Source: Pseudomonas wuhanensis (lineage in GTDB: Bacteria; Pseudomonadota; Gammaproteobacteria; Pseudomonadales; Pseudomonadaceae). From it: DNA of 64,000 bases. Below are positions 45,692-55,006 of this stretch, piece after piece; within the stretch, counting starts at the first letter, position 1; each line of letters begins with the position of its first letter. Made by a program: the position numbers and the translations under genes. The stretch is from contig NZ_CP117430.1 in NCBI RefSeq assembly GCF_030687395.1, positions 2,294,001 to 2,358,000 on the forward strand, written 5' to 3'. The notes under the pieces were generated by a model. That model was given only the letters and a program-made list of their open reading frames with translations, searched no databases and had not been told where the DNA came from.

Positions 45692-46090
45692 TTATTGGCC
45701 CATCGGCATCTTCATCATCCTGGATTGCTGATCCATCATTTTCATCATCATGTCCATCATCGCTGTATCCGAGCCGCCCTTGCCACCGGACATGCCCATC
45801 CCCATACCTCTGCAATTGTTGTGCATCATGCCGAGGCTGTTTTTCATCGTAGTCATGGCTTCTTGCATCGCCGCCTGGCGTTCGACCGGAGTTTTGGCGG
45901 CAACCATTTTGTCGTGAGCTGCCTGCATTTTCTTCATCTGTTCGCTCATGGCCTTGTCTTGCATGGGCATGGTCTGGGTTGCGTCATTGGTGGGTGCGGC
46001 AGGCGTCGTTTCGGTGGGGGCGGCGGCCAGCGTCAGCAATGGGCTGCTCATGATCAAAGCGAGCAGGAGGGATTTGACGTAGATGTGCAT
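45692..46090 (-). CDS. Met-rich periplasmic protein, probable copper binder
   Basis: This 132-residue protein has a signal peptide (MHIYVKSLLLALIMSSPLLTLAA). Its mature part is methionine-rich (about one Met in five over the last 90 residues, such as MMDMMMKMMDQQSRMMKMPM) and helical. Met clusters bind Cu(I). I recognise no named family. It lies between DUF2933 and the 113-residue hypothetical gene on the same strand. Confidence 0.75.
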   Translation of the reverse strand: MHIYVKSLLLALIMSSPLLTLAAAPTETTPAAPTNDATQTMPMQDKAMSEQMKKMQAAHDKMVAAKTPVERQAAMQEAMTTMKNSLGMMHNNCRGMGMGMSGGKGGSDTAMMDMMMKMMDQQSRMMKMPMGQ

Positions 46091-46176
46091 GGCGATCTCC
46101 ACAGTGATAACGCGGATCGGCAGCGTCGGATGGCTGCGAACCAGGGTATGTTGTGTTCCCGTTAGTGGGAATGATC

Positions 46177-46200
46177 TTGAACTTACTCCATGGTTGGAGG
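46177..46200 (+). promoter_or_regulatory. MerR-type operator-like sequence
   Basis: TTGAAC followed by CTCCA-TGGT-TGGAG resembles the -35 plus dyad of MerR-family metal or stress promoters. No -10 at the required 19-20 nt spacing and no downstream plus-strand gene are seen, so it may be a relic or chance. Confidence 0.3.
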
Positions 46201-46317
46201 GCGTTGTTGATCCATATCAAACGACGCTCACGGAGGTTTATTGCGCTGCCAAGGTGACATTCCAATGGGTGATACGTGCCAGGCAAGGCCCAACACGTAT
46301 CGCTCCACATTAGTTAT

Positions 46318-46659
46318 TCATCCACAAGCCACGGACTTCGAACTCTTAAGATGCGCTTCAATCGAGTTGCTGGCAGAGTGGACTCTTACTCCCTTGAGTT
46401 TATCGAGTGGCGGCTCTTTCCATAGTTTTGATGCGTCGATGGGAAGGATGACCTGTAGAGCAGCCCCCTGGGGCGGATCAGCAACAAAATCGAAGTCTTG
46501 AATGCCGTCTGGCGGGAACTGGATATAAACCCGTGGCTCCAGTCTCGGGTTTGTCCATCCACCAGAATTCACCAAGCCAATTGCCGATATGTGTAGCTGC
46601 GGTGGGTTTGATTTAAGTATTTTTAAGTCGACATCCACCACTTTCATTACGCTAGCCAT
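46318..46659 (-). CDS. Hypothetical protein (113 aa)
   Basis: This 113-residue soluble protein (MASVMKVVDVDLKILKSNPPQLHISAIGLVNSGG is its start region) has a beta-rich pattern. It includes GWTNPRLEPRVYIQFPPDGIQDFDFVADPPQG and a closing VRVHSASNSIEAHL. No domain is recognised. There is no signal peptide, cysteine cluster or Met/His richness, so a copper role is suggested only by position. AAGGAG upstream of ATG 46659 is a strong SD, supporting a real gene. Confidence 0.65.
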   Translation of the reverse strand: MASVMKVVDVDLKILKSNPPQLHISAIGLVNSGGWTNPRLEPRVYIQFPPDGIQDFDFVADPPQGAALQVILPIDASKLWKEPPLDKLKGVRVHSASNSIEAHLKSSKSVACG

Positions 46660-46812
46660 TTTCGATCTCCTTTCGATAATTGCGCCGCTTTTTCACCTTG
46701 GCGCTTGGGTGTTGAACCCTCTGGCTTGAAATCTGGTGTGGTTAGACGCTAGTAAAGGACCCTCACGCTGTCCACTGACTGCTCTGGCCGGTCATCGGAT
46801 GCTTTCATTTCC

Positions 46813-47736
46813 TTACTGGGCATCCATTTCCGGGCTCAGCGTTCCGAGCCAAGCCACCAACCCCACAATCACCACCGCCGCCGCCAATTCCACCACCACG
46901 CTGCGCCGCAACGCATTGGCGGCGACCGTGTATTGCCCATCCCGCAACGACCGCTCCAGAAACGGCCCAAGGTGAAACCGGTTCAACGCGGCGAGCACCA
47001 GCATGCCGGCAAACAGCACCACTTTGGTAAACAGCAGAATCCCGTAAGTGCTGAGAAACACCTCGTCCAGCTTCGGCCCAACGATGAATAGATAATTCAC
47101 GACCCCCGTCACCGTGATGACCACGACGATGGCCGCGCCAATCGCCTCAAACCGACTAACCGCGCGGGCCAGCAACCTGATGCGAGCTTCGGTTTGCAGG
47201 GCGTTGATCTTGGCCATCAACACAAACGCCAGCAACGCGCCAAGCCAAACCCCTGCCGCCAGCAAGTGCAGAATGTCCACCGTGAAGTGCCAAATGCGAA
47301 GATTGCCTTCATCCATCGCCCCATGCCCGCTCCAGGCCAGGCTGGAGAGGGCAACACCACCGGCAAAAGCCGCGATCCATAAACTGAAACCAGGTGCACG
47401 GAGCATTACCGCCAAAATAGCGACGACCAGCACTGCGATGCGAACCACCCAGGCCAATCCGACATCCATTTCAAATACCATCATTTCGATGTGTGGACGC
47501 AGCTCGGCGAAGTCCGTTTCACCGCTCATGGCACTCGCCATCATCACCATACTGGCGACAGACAACACCGCGCCCAGCACTGCCGTCCCCGCCAACATCG
47601 ACCGGAATGGCAGCACCGCCCCAGACACCCGTTCCTGCCCTTTAAGGCTGTACAGCCCAAAAAGCGCCACCCCGAACAACAGCATCAAATCCACATACAA
47701 CGCAAACCGCAGGGCAATGCTGACCGAGTCGCTCAT
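46813..47736 (-). CDS. copD: Copper resistance membrane protein CopD
   Basis: This 307-residue inner-membrane protein with about 8 helices is of the CopD (PF05425) family. It has the conserved SSLAWSGHGAMDEGNLRIWHFTVDILHLLAAGVWLGAL region (spread over residues 133-170), whose His residues are probable copper ligands. With CopC it is proposed to take periplasmic copper into the cytoplasm. Its ATG lies 3 nt after the copC stop. Confidence 0.92.
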   Translation of the reverse strand: MSDSVSIALRFALYVDLMLLFGVALFGLYSLKGQERVSGAVLPFRSMLAGTAVLGAVLSVASMVMMASAMSGETDFAELRPHIEMMVFEMDVGLAWVVRIAVLVVAILAVMLRAPGFSLWIAAFAGGVALSSLAWSGHGAMDEGNLRIWHFTVDILHLLAAGVWLGALLAFVLMAKINALQTEARIRLLARAVSRFEAIGAAIVVVITVTGVVNYLFIVGPKLDEVFLSTYGILLFTKVVLFAGMLVLAALNRFHLGPFLERSLRDGQYTVAANALRRSVVVELAAAVVIVGLVAWLGTLSPEMDAQ

Positions 47737-47739
47737 CAA

Positions 47740-48123
47740 TCACTTCACTTTGAACGTAACGTTGCCGGTGATCGGGTGAGTGTCTGAAGACACGGCGCGC
47801 CATTCGACTTTGTAGCTGCCGGTGGGCAGGGGCGAGAGCGGGGTGATGACCATGGTTTTCGGGTCGCTGCCGCCGGAGACTTTGGCTTTCATGGGCATGG
47901 GGGAGTGGGCCATGCCGGGCATGGCAGTCATGACCAGTTTGGCGCCGGAGAATTGGGTCACGAGGTTTTCGGAGAAGTGCAGTTCGATGTTGCTCGGTGC
48001 TGCACCGTTCGCACCTTCGGCCGGGGTGGAGGAGAGCAGTTTCGGGTGGGCTTGAGCCAGTGCGCTCATGAGCAGCCCGGTGGAAAGTGCGATAGCGACA
48101 GCGGTGGTTTTGATGGTGCGCAT
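47740..48123 (-). CDS. copC: Periplasmic copper-binding protein CopC
   Basis: This 127-residue protein has a signal peptide (cut after ALAQA) followed by mature HPKLLSSTPAEG, whose N-terminal His is a Cu(II) ligand. A Met-containing loop (MTAMPGMAHSPMPMKA) provides the Cu(I) site, and the fold ends YKVEWRAVSSDTHPITGNVTFKV. It hands copper to CopD. Confidence 0.95.
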   Translation of the reverse strand: MRTIKTTAVAIALSTGLLMSALAQAHPKLLSSTPAEGANGAAPSNIELHFSENLVTQFSGAKLVMTAMPGMAHSPMPMKAKVSGGSDPKTMVITPLSPLPTGSYKVEWRAVSSDTHPITGNVTFKVK

Positions 48124-48178
48124 GCAAGGCCTCTTACCGCTTTAAGCGGTTGATTTTTAGGTTTTTGAGTTGACGCGT

Positions 48179-49066
48179 TTAGAACCACAGCCGAACGCCG
48201 ACGACCAGGCGGGCTTCGCTGCGGTCCTCGCCTTCGTCCCTGGCGTAATCGGCGGTTTTGCCGTAGGTGCGGTTCCAGGTCACGCCGATGTAGGGCGCGA
48301 ATTCCCGGCGAATTTCATAGCGCAACCGCAGGCCGGCTTCGGTGTTCGACAACCCGGAGCCGATGCCCCGTTGCGGGTCGTTTTTGCCGTAGACGTTGAG
48401 CTCGGCAGTCGGTTGCAGAATCAGCCGGTTGGTGAGCAGGATGTCGTAGTCGCCCTCCAGCCGCGCAGCGGTCTGGCCACCTTCGCCGATGAAGGCGGTG
48501 GCCTCGGCTTCGAAGTTGTACAGCGCCATGCCTTGCACGCCGAACGCGGCCCAGGTTTGCGGATCGCCGGGTTTGAAATCCTGGCGCACGCCGGTCACTA
48601 CGTCCCACCAGGGGGAGATGGCGTGGCCCCAGAGGGCCTGGACTTCGGCGTCTTCGGTTTTGCCATTGACGCGTTCGCCTTCGGAGCGCAGCCACAGGCG
48701 ATCAATGTCGCCGCCGATCCAGCCGGACAGATCCCACGCCAATGCGCTGCCGTCGTCGGCGTCCTGCCACTCGAGTTTGTCGGCGAGGAAGTAATAGTTG
48801 AGCGCGGTGTCATGCACGTTGTGGCCGGCGGGGCTGACGAAAACGGCGGCGCGGTCGGCGTCGGTCAATGCCGGGATCGGCGTGCGGCTTTGGATCGGTG
48901 CGGCGGGCTGCATTTGCCCGTAATCCTCGCTTTGCATCTGGCTGTGATCCATGCCCGGCATCTGGCTATGGTCCATGCCCTGCATGTTATCGGTGGCGGC
49001 CATGGCCGAAGAAAGCGTCAGGCCCACGGTAACGAGGGCCAAAGAGATCGGAGTGAGTCTGGTCAT
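48179..49066 (-). CDS. copB: Outer-membrane copper resistance protein CopB
   Basis: This 295-residue protein has a signal peptide (ends ATLSSAMA), a Met/His repeat region ([22 protein letters not shown]) and then a CopB beta-barrel (PF05275) of about 210 residues ending [10 protein letters not shown], a C-terminal aromatic typical of outer-membrane barrels. ATG 49066 begins MTRLTPISL. It lies 10 nt downstream of copA. Confidence 0.93.
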   Translation of the reverse strand: MTRLTPISLALVTVGLTLSSAMAATDNMQGMDHSQMPGMDHSQMQSEDYGQMQPAAPIQSRTPIPALTDADRAAVFVSPAGHNVHDTALNYYFLADKLEWQDADDGSALAWDLSGWIGGDIDRLWLRSEGERVNGKTEDAEVQALWGHAISPWWDVVTGVRQDFKPGDPQTWAAFGVQGMALYNFEAEATAFIGEGGQTAARLEGDYDILLTNRLILQPTAELNVYGKNDPQRGIGSGLSNTEAGLRLRYEIRREFAPYIGVTWNRTYGKTADYARDEGEDRSEARLVVGVRLWF

Positions 49067-49076
49067 GGGTAGCGCC

Positions 49077-50870
49077 TCATTCTTCCACGCGAACTTCACG
49101 GAACATGCCCATTTCCATGTGATACAGGAGATGGCAGTGGTAGGCCCAGCGGCCGAGCGCATCGGCGGTGACCCGATAGCTGCGCTTTGATCCCGGTGGC
49201 ATGTCGATAGTGTGTTTGCGCACCATGAACTGGCCGTTCTCGTCTTCGAGGTCGCTCCACATACCGTGCAAATGAATGGGGTGAGTCATCATCGTGTCGT
49301 TGACCAGGACGACCCGGATTCGCTCACCGTACTTGAGTCGCAGCGGTTCGGCATCGGAGAATTTCACGCCGTTGAACGACCAGGCGAATTTCTCCATGTG
49401 GCCGGTGAGGTGCAACTCGATGGTGCGACCGGGCTCGCGGCCGTCCGGGTCTTCGAAGGTGCTGCGCAGGTCGGAGTAAGTCAGTACGCGACGGCCGTTG
49501 TCGCGCAAGCCAAGGCCCGGGTCGTCGAGTTTCGGCGAGGTGGTCATGGCTTGCATGTCCACCAGCGGGTTGTCTTTTTCCGTGTCGGGATGGGATTGCA
49601 TACCGGCCATGGCGCCCATGGCCATGCTGCTGTGATCCATGCCGGCCATGGTGTCCATGCCCTGCATGTCACCGCCGTCCATGCCCGTCATGCCTTGCAT
49701 TGCACTGTGATCCATCCCCGCCATGTCGCCACCCATGCTGCCGTGATCCATCCCGCCCATGCCCATGTCATCCATGGTCACCAGCGGTCGCGGATCCAGC
49801 GGAGGAACCGGTGCCGACAACCCGGCCTTCGCCGCCAGGGTGCCTCGCGCATAACCCGTTCGATCCATCGACTGGGCGAACAGGGTGTAGGCGTCCTGGG
49901 TCGGCTCGACGATTACATCGAACGTCTCCGCCACCGCGATGCGGAACTCGTCGACGCTCACCGGTTTGACGTGCAGGCCATCCGCCGCGACCACGGTCAT
50001 TTTCAAACCCGGGATACGCACGTCGAAGTAGGTCATGGCGGAGCCGTTGATAAACCGCAGTCGCAGTTTTTCGCCGGGGCGGAATACGCCAGTCCAGTTC
50101 ATGTTCGGCGCCTGGCCGTTCATCAAGTAGGTGTAAGTGGCACCGCTGACGTCGGCCAGATCGGTGGGGTTCATCTTCATCTCGGCCCACATCTTGCGAT
50201 CTGCGACTGTCGAGCCCCAGCCTTTTTCGCTGACGTCGTGGATGAAGTCGCCCACGGTGCGCTTGTGGTAGTTGTAGTAATCGGACTGCTTTTTCAGCGT
50301 CTTCATCAGGCTGGCCGCGTTTTCGTCGGTCCAGTCGGTGAGCATCACCACGTAGTCGCGGTCGTACTGGAAAGGTTCCGGTTCCTTGGCGTCGATCACC
50401 AACGGGCCATACACCCCGGACTGTTCCTGAAGCCCCGAATGGCTGTGATACCAGTAAGTGCCGTTCTGCCGGACCTTGAACTGGTAAACGTACATCCCGT
50501 CCGGTTCGATGCCGTGAAAGCTCAGGCCCGGCACGCCGTCCATGTTGGCCGGCAGCAAAATGCCGTGCCAGTGAATGGAGGTGCTGTCCTTGAGTTTGTT
50601 CTTCACCCGCAGCGTGACGGTGTCGCCTTCACGCCAGCGCAGCAGAGGGCCGGGAATGCCGCCGTTGATGGTCATCGCCGTGCGAGGGTTGCCGGTGATG
50701 TTGACCGGAGTTTCGCCGATAAACAGATCGAAGTCGGTACCGGCCAGCACGTTCGGTTCACCGGGGCTGGTGACCGCCCAGACCGGCGTGCGCCACAGCC
50801 CGAGGCCAGCAAGAACCCCGCCAGCGGTGAGGCCCTTCACGAAAGTGCGTCTTGAGGTGTTGGAATGCAT
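49077..50870 (-). CDS. copA: Multicopper oxidase CopA
   Basis: This 597-residue periplasmic multicopper oxidase has a Tat signal (SRRTFVKGL). The four copper-ligand blocks are HWHG (100-103), HSH (142-144), HPIHLHG (530-536) and [12 protein letters not shown] (578-589). A Met-rich insert at about 366-440 has repeated MDHSxM units. It probably oxidises Cu(I) and sequesters copper. It is first gene of copABCD. A CopR-type box lies 116 nt upstream. Confidence 0.97.
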   Translation of the reverse strand: MHSNTSRRTFVKGLTAGGVLAGLGLWRTPVWAVTSPGEPNVLAGTDFDLFIGETPVNITGNPRTAMTINGGIPGPLLRWREGDTVTLRVKNKLKDSTSIHWHGILLPANMDGVPGLSFHGIEPDGMYVYQFKVRQNGTYWYHSHSGLQEQSGVYGPLVIDAKEPEPFQYDRDYVVMLTDWTDENAASLMKTLKKQSDYYNYHKRTVGDFIHDVSEKGWGSTVADRKMWAEMKMNPTDLADVSGATYTYLMNGQAPNMNWTGVFRPGEKLRLRFINGSAMTYFDVRIPGLKMTVVAADGLHVKPVSVDEFRIAVAETFDVIVEPTQDAYTLFAQSMDRTGYARGTLAAKAGLSAPVPPLDPRPLVTMDDMGMGGMDHGSMGGDMAGMDHSAMQGMTGMDGGDMQGMDTMAGMDHSSMAMGAMAGMQSHPDTEKDNPLVDMQAMTTSPKLDDPGLGLRDNGRRVLTYSDLRSTFEDPDGREPGRTIELHLTGHMEKFAWSFNGVKFSDAEPLRLKYGERIRVVLVNDTMMTHPIHLHGMWSDLEDENGQFMVRKHTIDMPPGSKRSYRVTADALGRWAYHCHLLYHMEMGMFREVRVEE

Positions 50871-50986
50871 GCCGTTTTTCCCATCCGTCAGCCTGATGAA
50901 GCCCTCAAGTCCATCCTGAGCGGAAGGAGGAGAACTTAATGAGGTGGAGGCTAACGGTTTGCGCCTTTCAGCAGGCTGAGGCCAAG

Positions 50987-51001
50987 ATTACAGTTTTGAC
51001 A
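50987..51001 (-). promoter_or_regulatory. CopR-type operator upstream of copA
   Basis: On the minus strand this reads TGTCAAAACTGTAAT, identical at 12 of 15 positions to the box before the cupredoxin gene and in the same orientation relative to its gene. In both, CAG recurs 8-10 nt after the TGTAAT. Confidence 0.78.
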
Positions 51002-51015
51002 GTTTCACGCTGTAT

Positions 51016-51720
51016 TTAGTGACTTCTATTCGGCTTGGACGAGTCCGCCACGGTCGCGTTACCGCAATTGATATACGAAGAAGACTTCAACCAACGCTGA
51101 TCCGGATAGTAGGAAAACAACAACTGCCCATCCTTCATCGAGTCGATCAGCTGATGCGCAATCGCAGGCCTCACGGCCGGGCAACCCAGGCTTCTACCGA
51201 TCCGGCCATTCGCTCGCGCCAGATCAGGACTGACATACGGCGCGCCATGAATAACGATCGCCCGCTCGAAAGCATTGTCGTTGAAACCCGGCTCCAGACC
51301 TTCCATGCGCAACGAATAACCGTTCTGCCCGACATAGCTGGACTGGGTTCGGTACAAACCCAGACTGGTGGCGAAGCTGGCATTGCGGTTGGAGAACTGG
51401 CGGGCCATGTTTTCGCCGCTGTTGCGACCGTGGGCGACCAGCTCATGGAACAACAATTTGCGTTGTTTAAGGTCGAATACCCAAAGACGTTGCGCGGTCG
51501 AGGGTAGGGAGTAATCGATGACTGCCAGTCTTTGCGCCGGGGCCGTGCCTTGGGTCCGGCTGCATTGAGAGGCGCGTACGGCCAGGGCAATCACCTTGGC
51601 ATTGGCATTGGGGGCCGCTTTGATCAGCGCGGCTTCAAGCGAATCGGCGTAGGCTGCCGGTAAAGTACACGCGGTCAGCAACAGGGCCGTTATTAAAAAG
51701 CCGCAGCGGTCTAGGGCCAT
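51016..51720 (-). CDS. Murein L,D-transpeptidase catalytic domain protein
   Basis: This 234-residue envelope protein has an N-terminal signal with a possible lipobox LTAC (Cys18); signal peptidase I cutting at AYA-D is the alternative. The catalytic-domain signs are HGRNSGEN, SLGLYRTQ, VIHGAPYVS and the Cys motif GRSLGCPAVRP. The likely function is peptidoglycan 3-3 cross-link or lipoprotein attachment chemistry. It diverges from a second L,D-transpeptidase (51802). Confidence 0.85.
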   Translation of the reverse strand: MALDRCGFLITALLLTACTLPAAYADSLEAALIKAAPNANAKVIALAVRASQCSRTQGTAPAQRLAVIDYSLPSTAQRLWVFDLKQRKLLFHELVAHGRNSGENMARQFSNRNASFATSLGLYRTQSSYVGQNGYSLRMEGLEPGFNDNAFERAIVIHGAPYVSPDLARANGRIGRSLGCPAVRPAIAHQLIDSMKDGQLLFSYYPDQRWLKSSSYINCGNATVADSSKPNRSH

Positions 51721-51801
51721 ACGCAAGTCTCATCTGATTGTTTCGAGTCTAGCAGCGCGCACGACGCTAGCCGGTTGAAAACGGGAGATTAAGGATTATC
51801 C

Positions 51802-53553
51802 ATGGGGCAATTAACAAGGTTATTCGTCATAAGCCGCATATTTTTTATGGGCTTTCTGATAAGCGGCATGGCAGTTGCGCAAACTTCGCCGATTGAGCCG
51901 CCATCTCCCGTTAGCGTGGTCGCGGATGCCGCGCCTGGCGATTACGTCGGTCAGGCGATTCAGGCGGCACTGGCGCCATTGAGTTCGGCATTTCCCCCGC
52001 TGCTCACCTCGCCGCGTCATCAACGGGTCGACGTTAACCGAGCAGTGCTGGATTTTTATAGCCATCGGGGCTATCGCGCTGCCTGGACGGACGATGACGA
52101 TGTCGTCCAGTTATTGAAAAGCCTGAGTGACACCGGGGTTGATGGCCTGGACCCCGAGGATTTTCGAATTTCCGAACTGGTCACGGCCAGAAACTCGATG
52201 CAGACAACTGAGCCAACCCCCGGGCAACGAGCGGCTTTTGATATCTCGGCGACCCAGACGTTTATCACCGCGCTGCTGCAGTTGCGACGTGGCAAGGTCG
52301 ATCCTTCGCGGCTGGACATCCATTGGAATTTCGACCCGGTCGGCATCGACCCCCGGGAGGACGTCAACCTTTTCTTCACCGCCCTCGACAGCCATGACGT
52401 CGCCCGCGCGTTCGCCCAGGCGCCGCCACAAGAAGCGATTTATGGCACGTTGCGGCAGGGCCTGGCGCAACTGCGCAGGGTTCGCGACAGTGGTGGCTGG
52501 CCAAAGATTCCAGCAGGGCAGACGCTCAGGCCCGGCATGGACGACGCCTCTGTTGCGCAGTTGCGAGCCCGTTTGGTGGCGGGGGGGTATCTCACCGCGA
52601 AAATGAACGCGCGCTCCGACTACGACGACACCGTCACGGCGGCGGTGAAGAAGTATCAGGCCGAGCAATACCTCGGGGCGGATGGTGTGGCGGGGCCGGC
52701 GACACTCGCGGCGCTGAATGTGCCGGTCGAGGCGCGAATCGACCAGGTCCGTGTGAACATGGAGCGGGCGCGGTGGCTGCTGTACAAACTTCAGGGCACC
52801 TTTGTCATCGTCGACATCGCCGGGTACAAGGTTTCGTTTTATCGCGATGGCAAGCTGATATGGCGCTCCCGGGTGCAGGTGGGTAAACCGTATCGCAGCA
52901 CGCCGATTTTTCAATCGGAGATCACCTACGTCACGTTCAACCCGACCTGGACCGTGCCGCCGACCATTCTGGTCAAGGATATGCTGCCGAAGATTCGCAA
53001 CAATCCTGGCTATCTCAATGCAAACCGGATTCGGGTGATCGATCGAGAAGGCAATGTGCTCGACCCGTTGACCGTCGATTGGGACAACCCGCGCGGCCTT
53101 ACGCTGCGTCAGGATGCAGGGTCGGATAACTCGCTGGGACAGGTGGTCATTCGCTTTCCCAATGACTATGCGATTTATCTGCACGACACCCCCCATCGCG
53201 AGTTGTTTGCGCAATCCAATCGCGCGACCAGTTCCGGCTGTATTCGGGTCGAAAACCCGCTGCAATTGGTGGAGCTGTTGTTCAACGACCCGGTTCGCTG
53301 GAACAGCGAAGGGATTCAAAAGCAGTTAGCCAACGGCAAGACAGAGAACATCAGGCTCCCCGTGAAAGTGCCGGTGTTGTTGGCTTACTGGACGGTGGAC
53401 CTGAGTCTTGATGGGCGAGTGACGTTCAAACCCGATGTGTATGGGTACGATAAGCCGGTGTTGCGGGCGCTGAACCTGCCTTCGGAACGGCCAACGCTGG
53501 ACGGGAGGCGAGCAGCGCCTCCCTCAATGGCGGTGGGGCAGAACAAGCTCTAA
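51802..53553 (+). CDS. L,D-transpeptidase of the YcbB (LdtD) type
   Basis: This 583-residue periplasmic enzyme has an N-terminal signal, an L,D-transpeptidase scaffold domain (about residues 70-230) and a peptidoglycan-binding domain (RPGMDDASVAQLRARL..., 260-300). The YkuD catalytic domain ends with HDTPHRELFAQSNRATSSGC (Cys480) and IRVENP. It makes 3-3 cross-links in peptidoglycan and, in E. coli, beta-lactam bypass. The first codon ATG 51802 gives MGQLTRLFVISRIFFMGFLI. Confidence 0.92.
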   Translation: MGQLTRLFVISRIFFMGFLISGMAVAQTSPIEPPSPVSVVADAAPGDYVGQAIQAALAPLSSAFPPLLTSPRHQRVDVNRAVLDFYSHRGYRAAWTDDDDVVQLLKSLSDTGVDGLDPEDFRISELVTARNSMQTTEPTPGQRAAFDISATQTFITALLQLRRGKVDPSRLDIHWNFDPVGIDPREDVNLFFTALDSHDVARAFAQAPPQEAIYGTLRQGLAQLRRVRDSGGWPKIPAGQTLRPGMDDASVAQLRARLVAGGYLTAKMNARSDYDDTVTAAVKKYQAEQYLGADGVAGPATLAALNVPVEARIDQVRVNMERARWLLYKLQGTFVIVDIAGYKVSFYRDGKLIWRSRVQVGKPYRSTPIFQSEITYVTFNPTWTVPPTILVKDMLPKIRNNPGYLNANRIRVIDREGNVLDPLTVDWDNPRGLTLRQDAGSDNSLGQVVIRFPNDYAIYLHDTPHRELFAQSNRATSSGCIRVENPLQLVELLFNDPVRWNSEGIQKQLANGKTENIRLPVKVPVLLAYWTVDLSLDGRVTFKPDVYGYDKPVLRALNLPSERPTLDGRRAAPPSMAVGQNKL

Positions 53554-53556
53554 AGC

Positions 53557-54039
53557 TTAAAGCCCCAGCCCTTCTTGCACCGCCAGGAGCAGGTTGTGTT
53601 CCGTCAGGGCGATCGCATCCGGTTGTTGTCCGGATTGCTCGATCGCCTGAAGCCACCACTGCGTCTGGCCGTGTTCGCTCACGGTGCGCAACAGGGCGAG
53701 CTCCTTGCCTGACGAGTGAATCTCGACTCGCCCGGCACCGTCGGCGGTGAAGCGAGCGACAGGGTCGAAGGTGATGCTGTGGTGGTTGCCTTCGATCAGC
53801 AGTTGGTCGATGGCGTAATCGTAACTCGCCCCGTCCGGTGCCCTCTCGAACACGTGAGTGGAATTGCGTCGCAGCTTCAGGCCCACTTCGATCAGTGGCT
53901 GCAGCCAGGCTTCGATCTGGTGATACAGCTCATAGACCTGGGCGGGCCAGCTGTCGATGGCCTGGTCGGCGATGGTCGCGTCGGCACTGGTTTGCCGGGA
54001 TTGTTTCAGCTTCTCGGCGAGCTCGTCTGCTTTACTCAT
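53557..54039 (-). CDS. Conserved hypothetical protein (160 aa)
   Basis: This 160-residue cytoplasmic protein has a helical N-terminus (MSKADELAEKLKQSRQ..., AQVYELYHQIEAWLQPL) followed by a beta-rich second half (SYDYAIDQLLIEGNHHSITFDP, GRVEIHSSGKELALLR). I think similar proteins occur in other fluorescent pseudomonads, without assigned function. It ends 3 nt from the stop of the facing L,D-transpeptidase gene. Confidence 0.7.
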   Translation of the reverse strand: MSKADELAEKLKQSRQTSADATIADQAIDSWPAQVYELYHQIEAWLQPLIEVGLKLRRNSTHVFERAPDGASYDYAIDQLLIEGNHHSITFDPVARFTADGAGRVEIHSSGKELALLRTVSEHGQTQWWLQAIEQSGQQPDAIALTEHNLLLAVQEGLGL

Positions 54040-54183
54040 TTCGATTTCCTGTCGTGATGTCAGTTAATCGTAGCTCCTTCAAGATCATGCGGTTTTGCCT
54101 TGCGTCATGCGATTGAAACACCCGCGTGACAAAACCATTCTTCGGCCCTTTACGGCCAGATCAATCATCCCAAGGAGTGGGTA

Positions 54184-54849
54184 ATGAAGAAATTTTACGC
54201 AATCGTCGCGTTGATCGCGCTGACCTTCGGCAACATCGGCCTGAGCGGCGCCCGCGAAACCCAGAGCAGCAAAGTCCAGGAGGAATCGGTCGCGGGGGTG
54301 TTCGATTACTACTTGCTGACGCTCTCCTGGTCGCCGACCTTCTGCCTGACCCACAAAGACGATGCGCAATGCTCCGGCAAAGGCTACGGCTTCGTGCTTC
54401 ACGGTCTCTGGCCACAATACGCCAAGGGCGGCTGGCCGGAGTCCTGCCCGCCGAGGGTGACCTTGTCGCCGGCGGAAAACGCCAAGGGCCTGACCTTGTT
54501 CCCGACCCAGAAGCTGCTCGAACACGAATGGGCCAAGCACGGGACGTGCAGCGGCCTAGGCGCCATGGGTTACCTGAACGCGTCCGACACGGCGCTCGGT
54601 GCGGTCAAGATCCCGGAGAAGCTGCAACCGTTCAGCACTTCGTATTACTTCCAGGCCCAGGAAATCGCGCAGATGTTCCGCCAAAGCAACCCCGGGATTC
54701 CGGCCAATGGCATTGCCGTGATTTGCAATGGCCCGGAGTTGTCGGAAGTGCGGGTGTGCATGGGCAAGGACCTGGGGTTCGGCGCGTGCGGGAAGGGTGT
54801 GAAGACGCAATGCCGGGCCGGGGAAATTCGGGTTCCACCTTCGCGGTGA
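54184..54849 (+). CDS. Ribonuclease T2 family protein
   Basis: This 221-residue secreted RNase has a signal peptide (MKKFYAIVALIALTFGNIGLSG). The CAS1 motif is FVLHGLWPQ (His73), and the CAS2 motif HEWAKHGTC (His114, Glu115, Lys118, His119). Several Cys can form disulfides (FCLTH, QCSG, ESCPP, GTCSG). It is expected to be a periplasmic broad RNase like RNase I. AAGGAG lies upstream. Confidence 0.93.
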   Translation: MKKFYAIVALIALTFGNIGLSGARETQSSKVQEESVAGVFDYYLLTLSWSPTFCLTHKDDAQCSGKGYGFVLHGLWPQYAKGGWPESCPPRVTLSPAENAKGLTLFPTQKLLEHEWAKHGTCSGLGAMGYLNASDTALGAVKIPEKLQPFSTSYYFQAQEIAQMFRQSNPGIPANGIAVICNGPELSEVRVCMGKDLGFGACGKGVKTQCRAGEIRVPPSR

Positions 54850-54901
54850 TGGATTGGCTGTCGGAACGGCTTTGAAAAAAAACTGGCGCGAATCGGACAA
54901 T

Positions 54902-54967
54902 GTAGGAGCCAGGCTTGCCGGCGAAGGCGTCCTTAAGAGCGCCTTCGCCGGCAAGCCTGGCTCCTAC
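54902..54967. repeat. Perfect REP palindrome (28-bp arms)
   Basis: Arms 54902-54929 and 54940-54967 are exact inverted copies around a 10-nt loop, of the GCCAGGCTTGCCGGCGAAGG type. It lies between the convergent RNase T2 and HAD genes. Confidence 0.95.
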
Positions 54968-55006
54968 GAAAAGCCGATTTACGCAACGCAATGTAGCCGT
55001 TCAGTA

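Noticed and set aside
45692..46090. Low-complexity Met stretch as a possible simple repeat or frameshift artefact
   Set aside because: It follows a clear signal peptide in one frame and fits Met-rich copper proteins, so it was kept as a gene.
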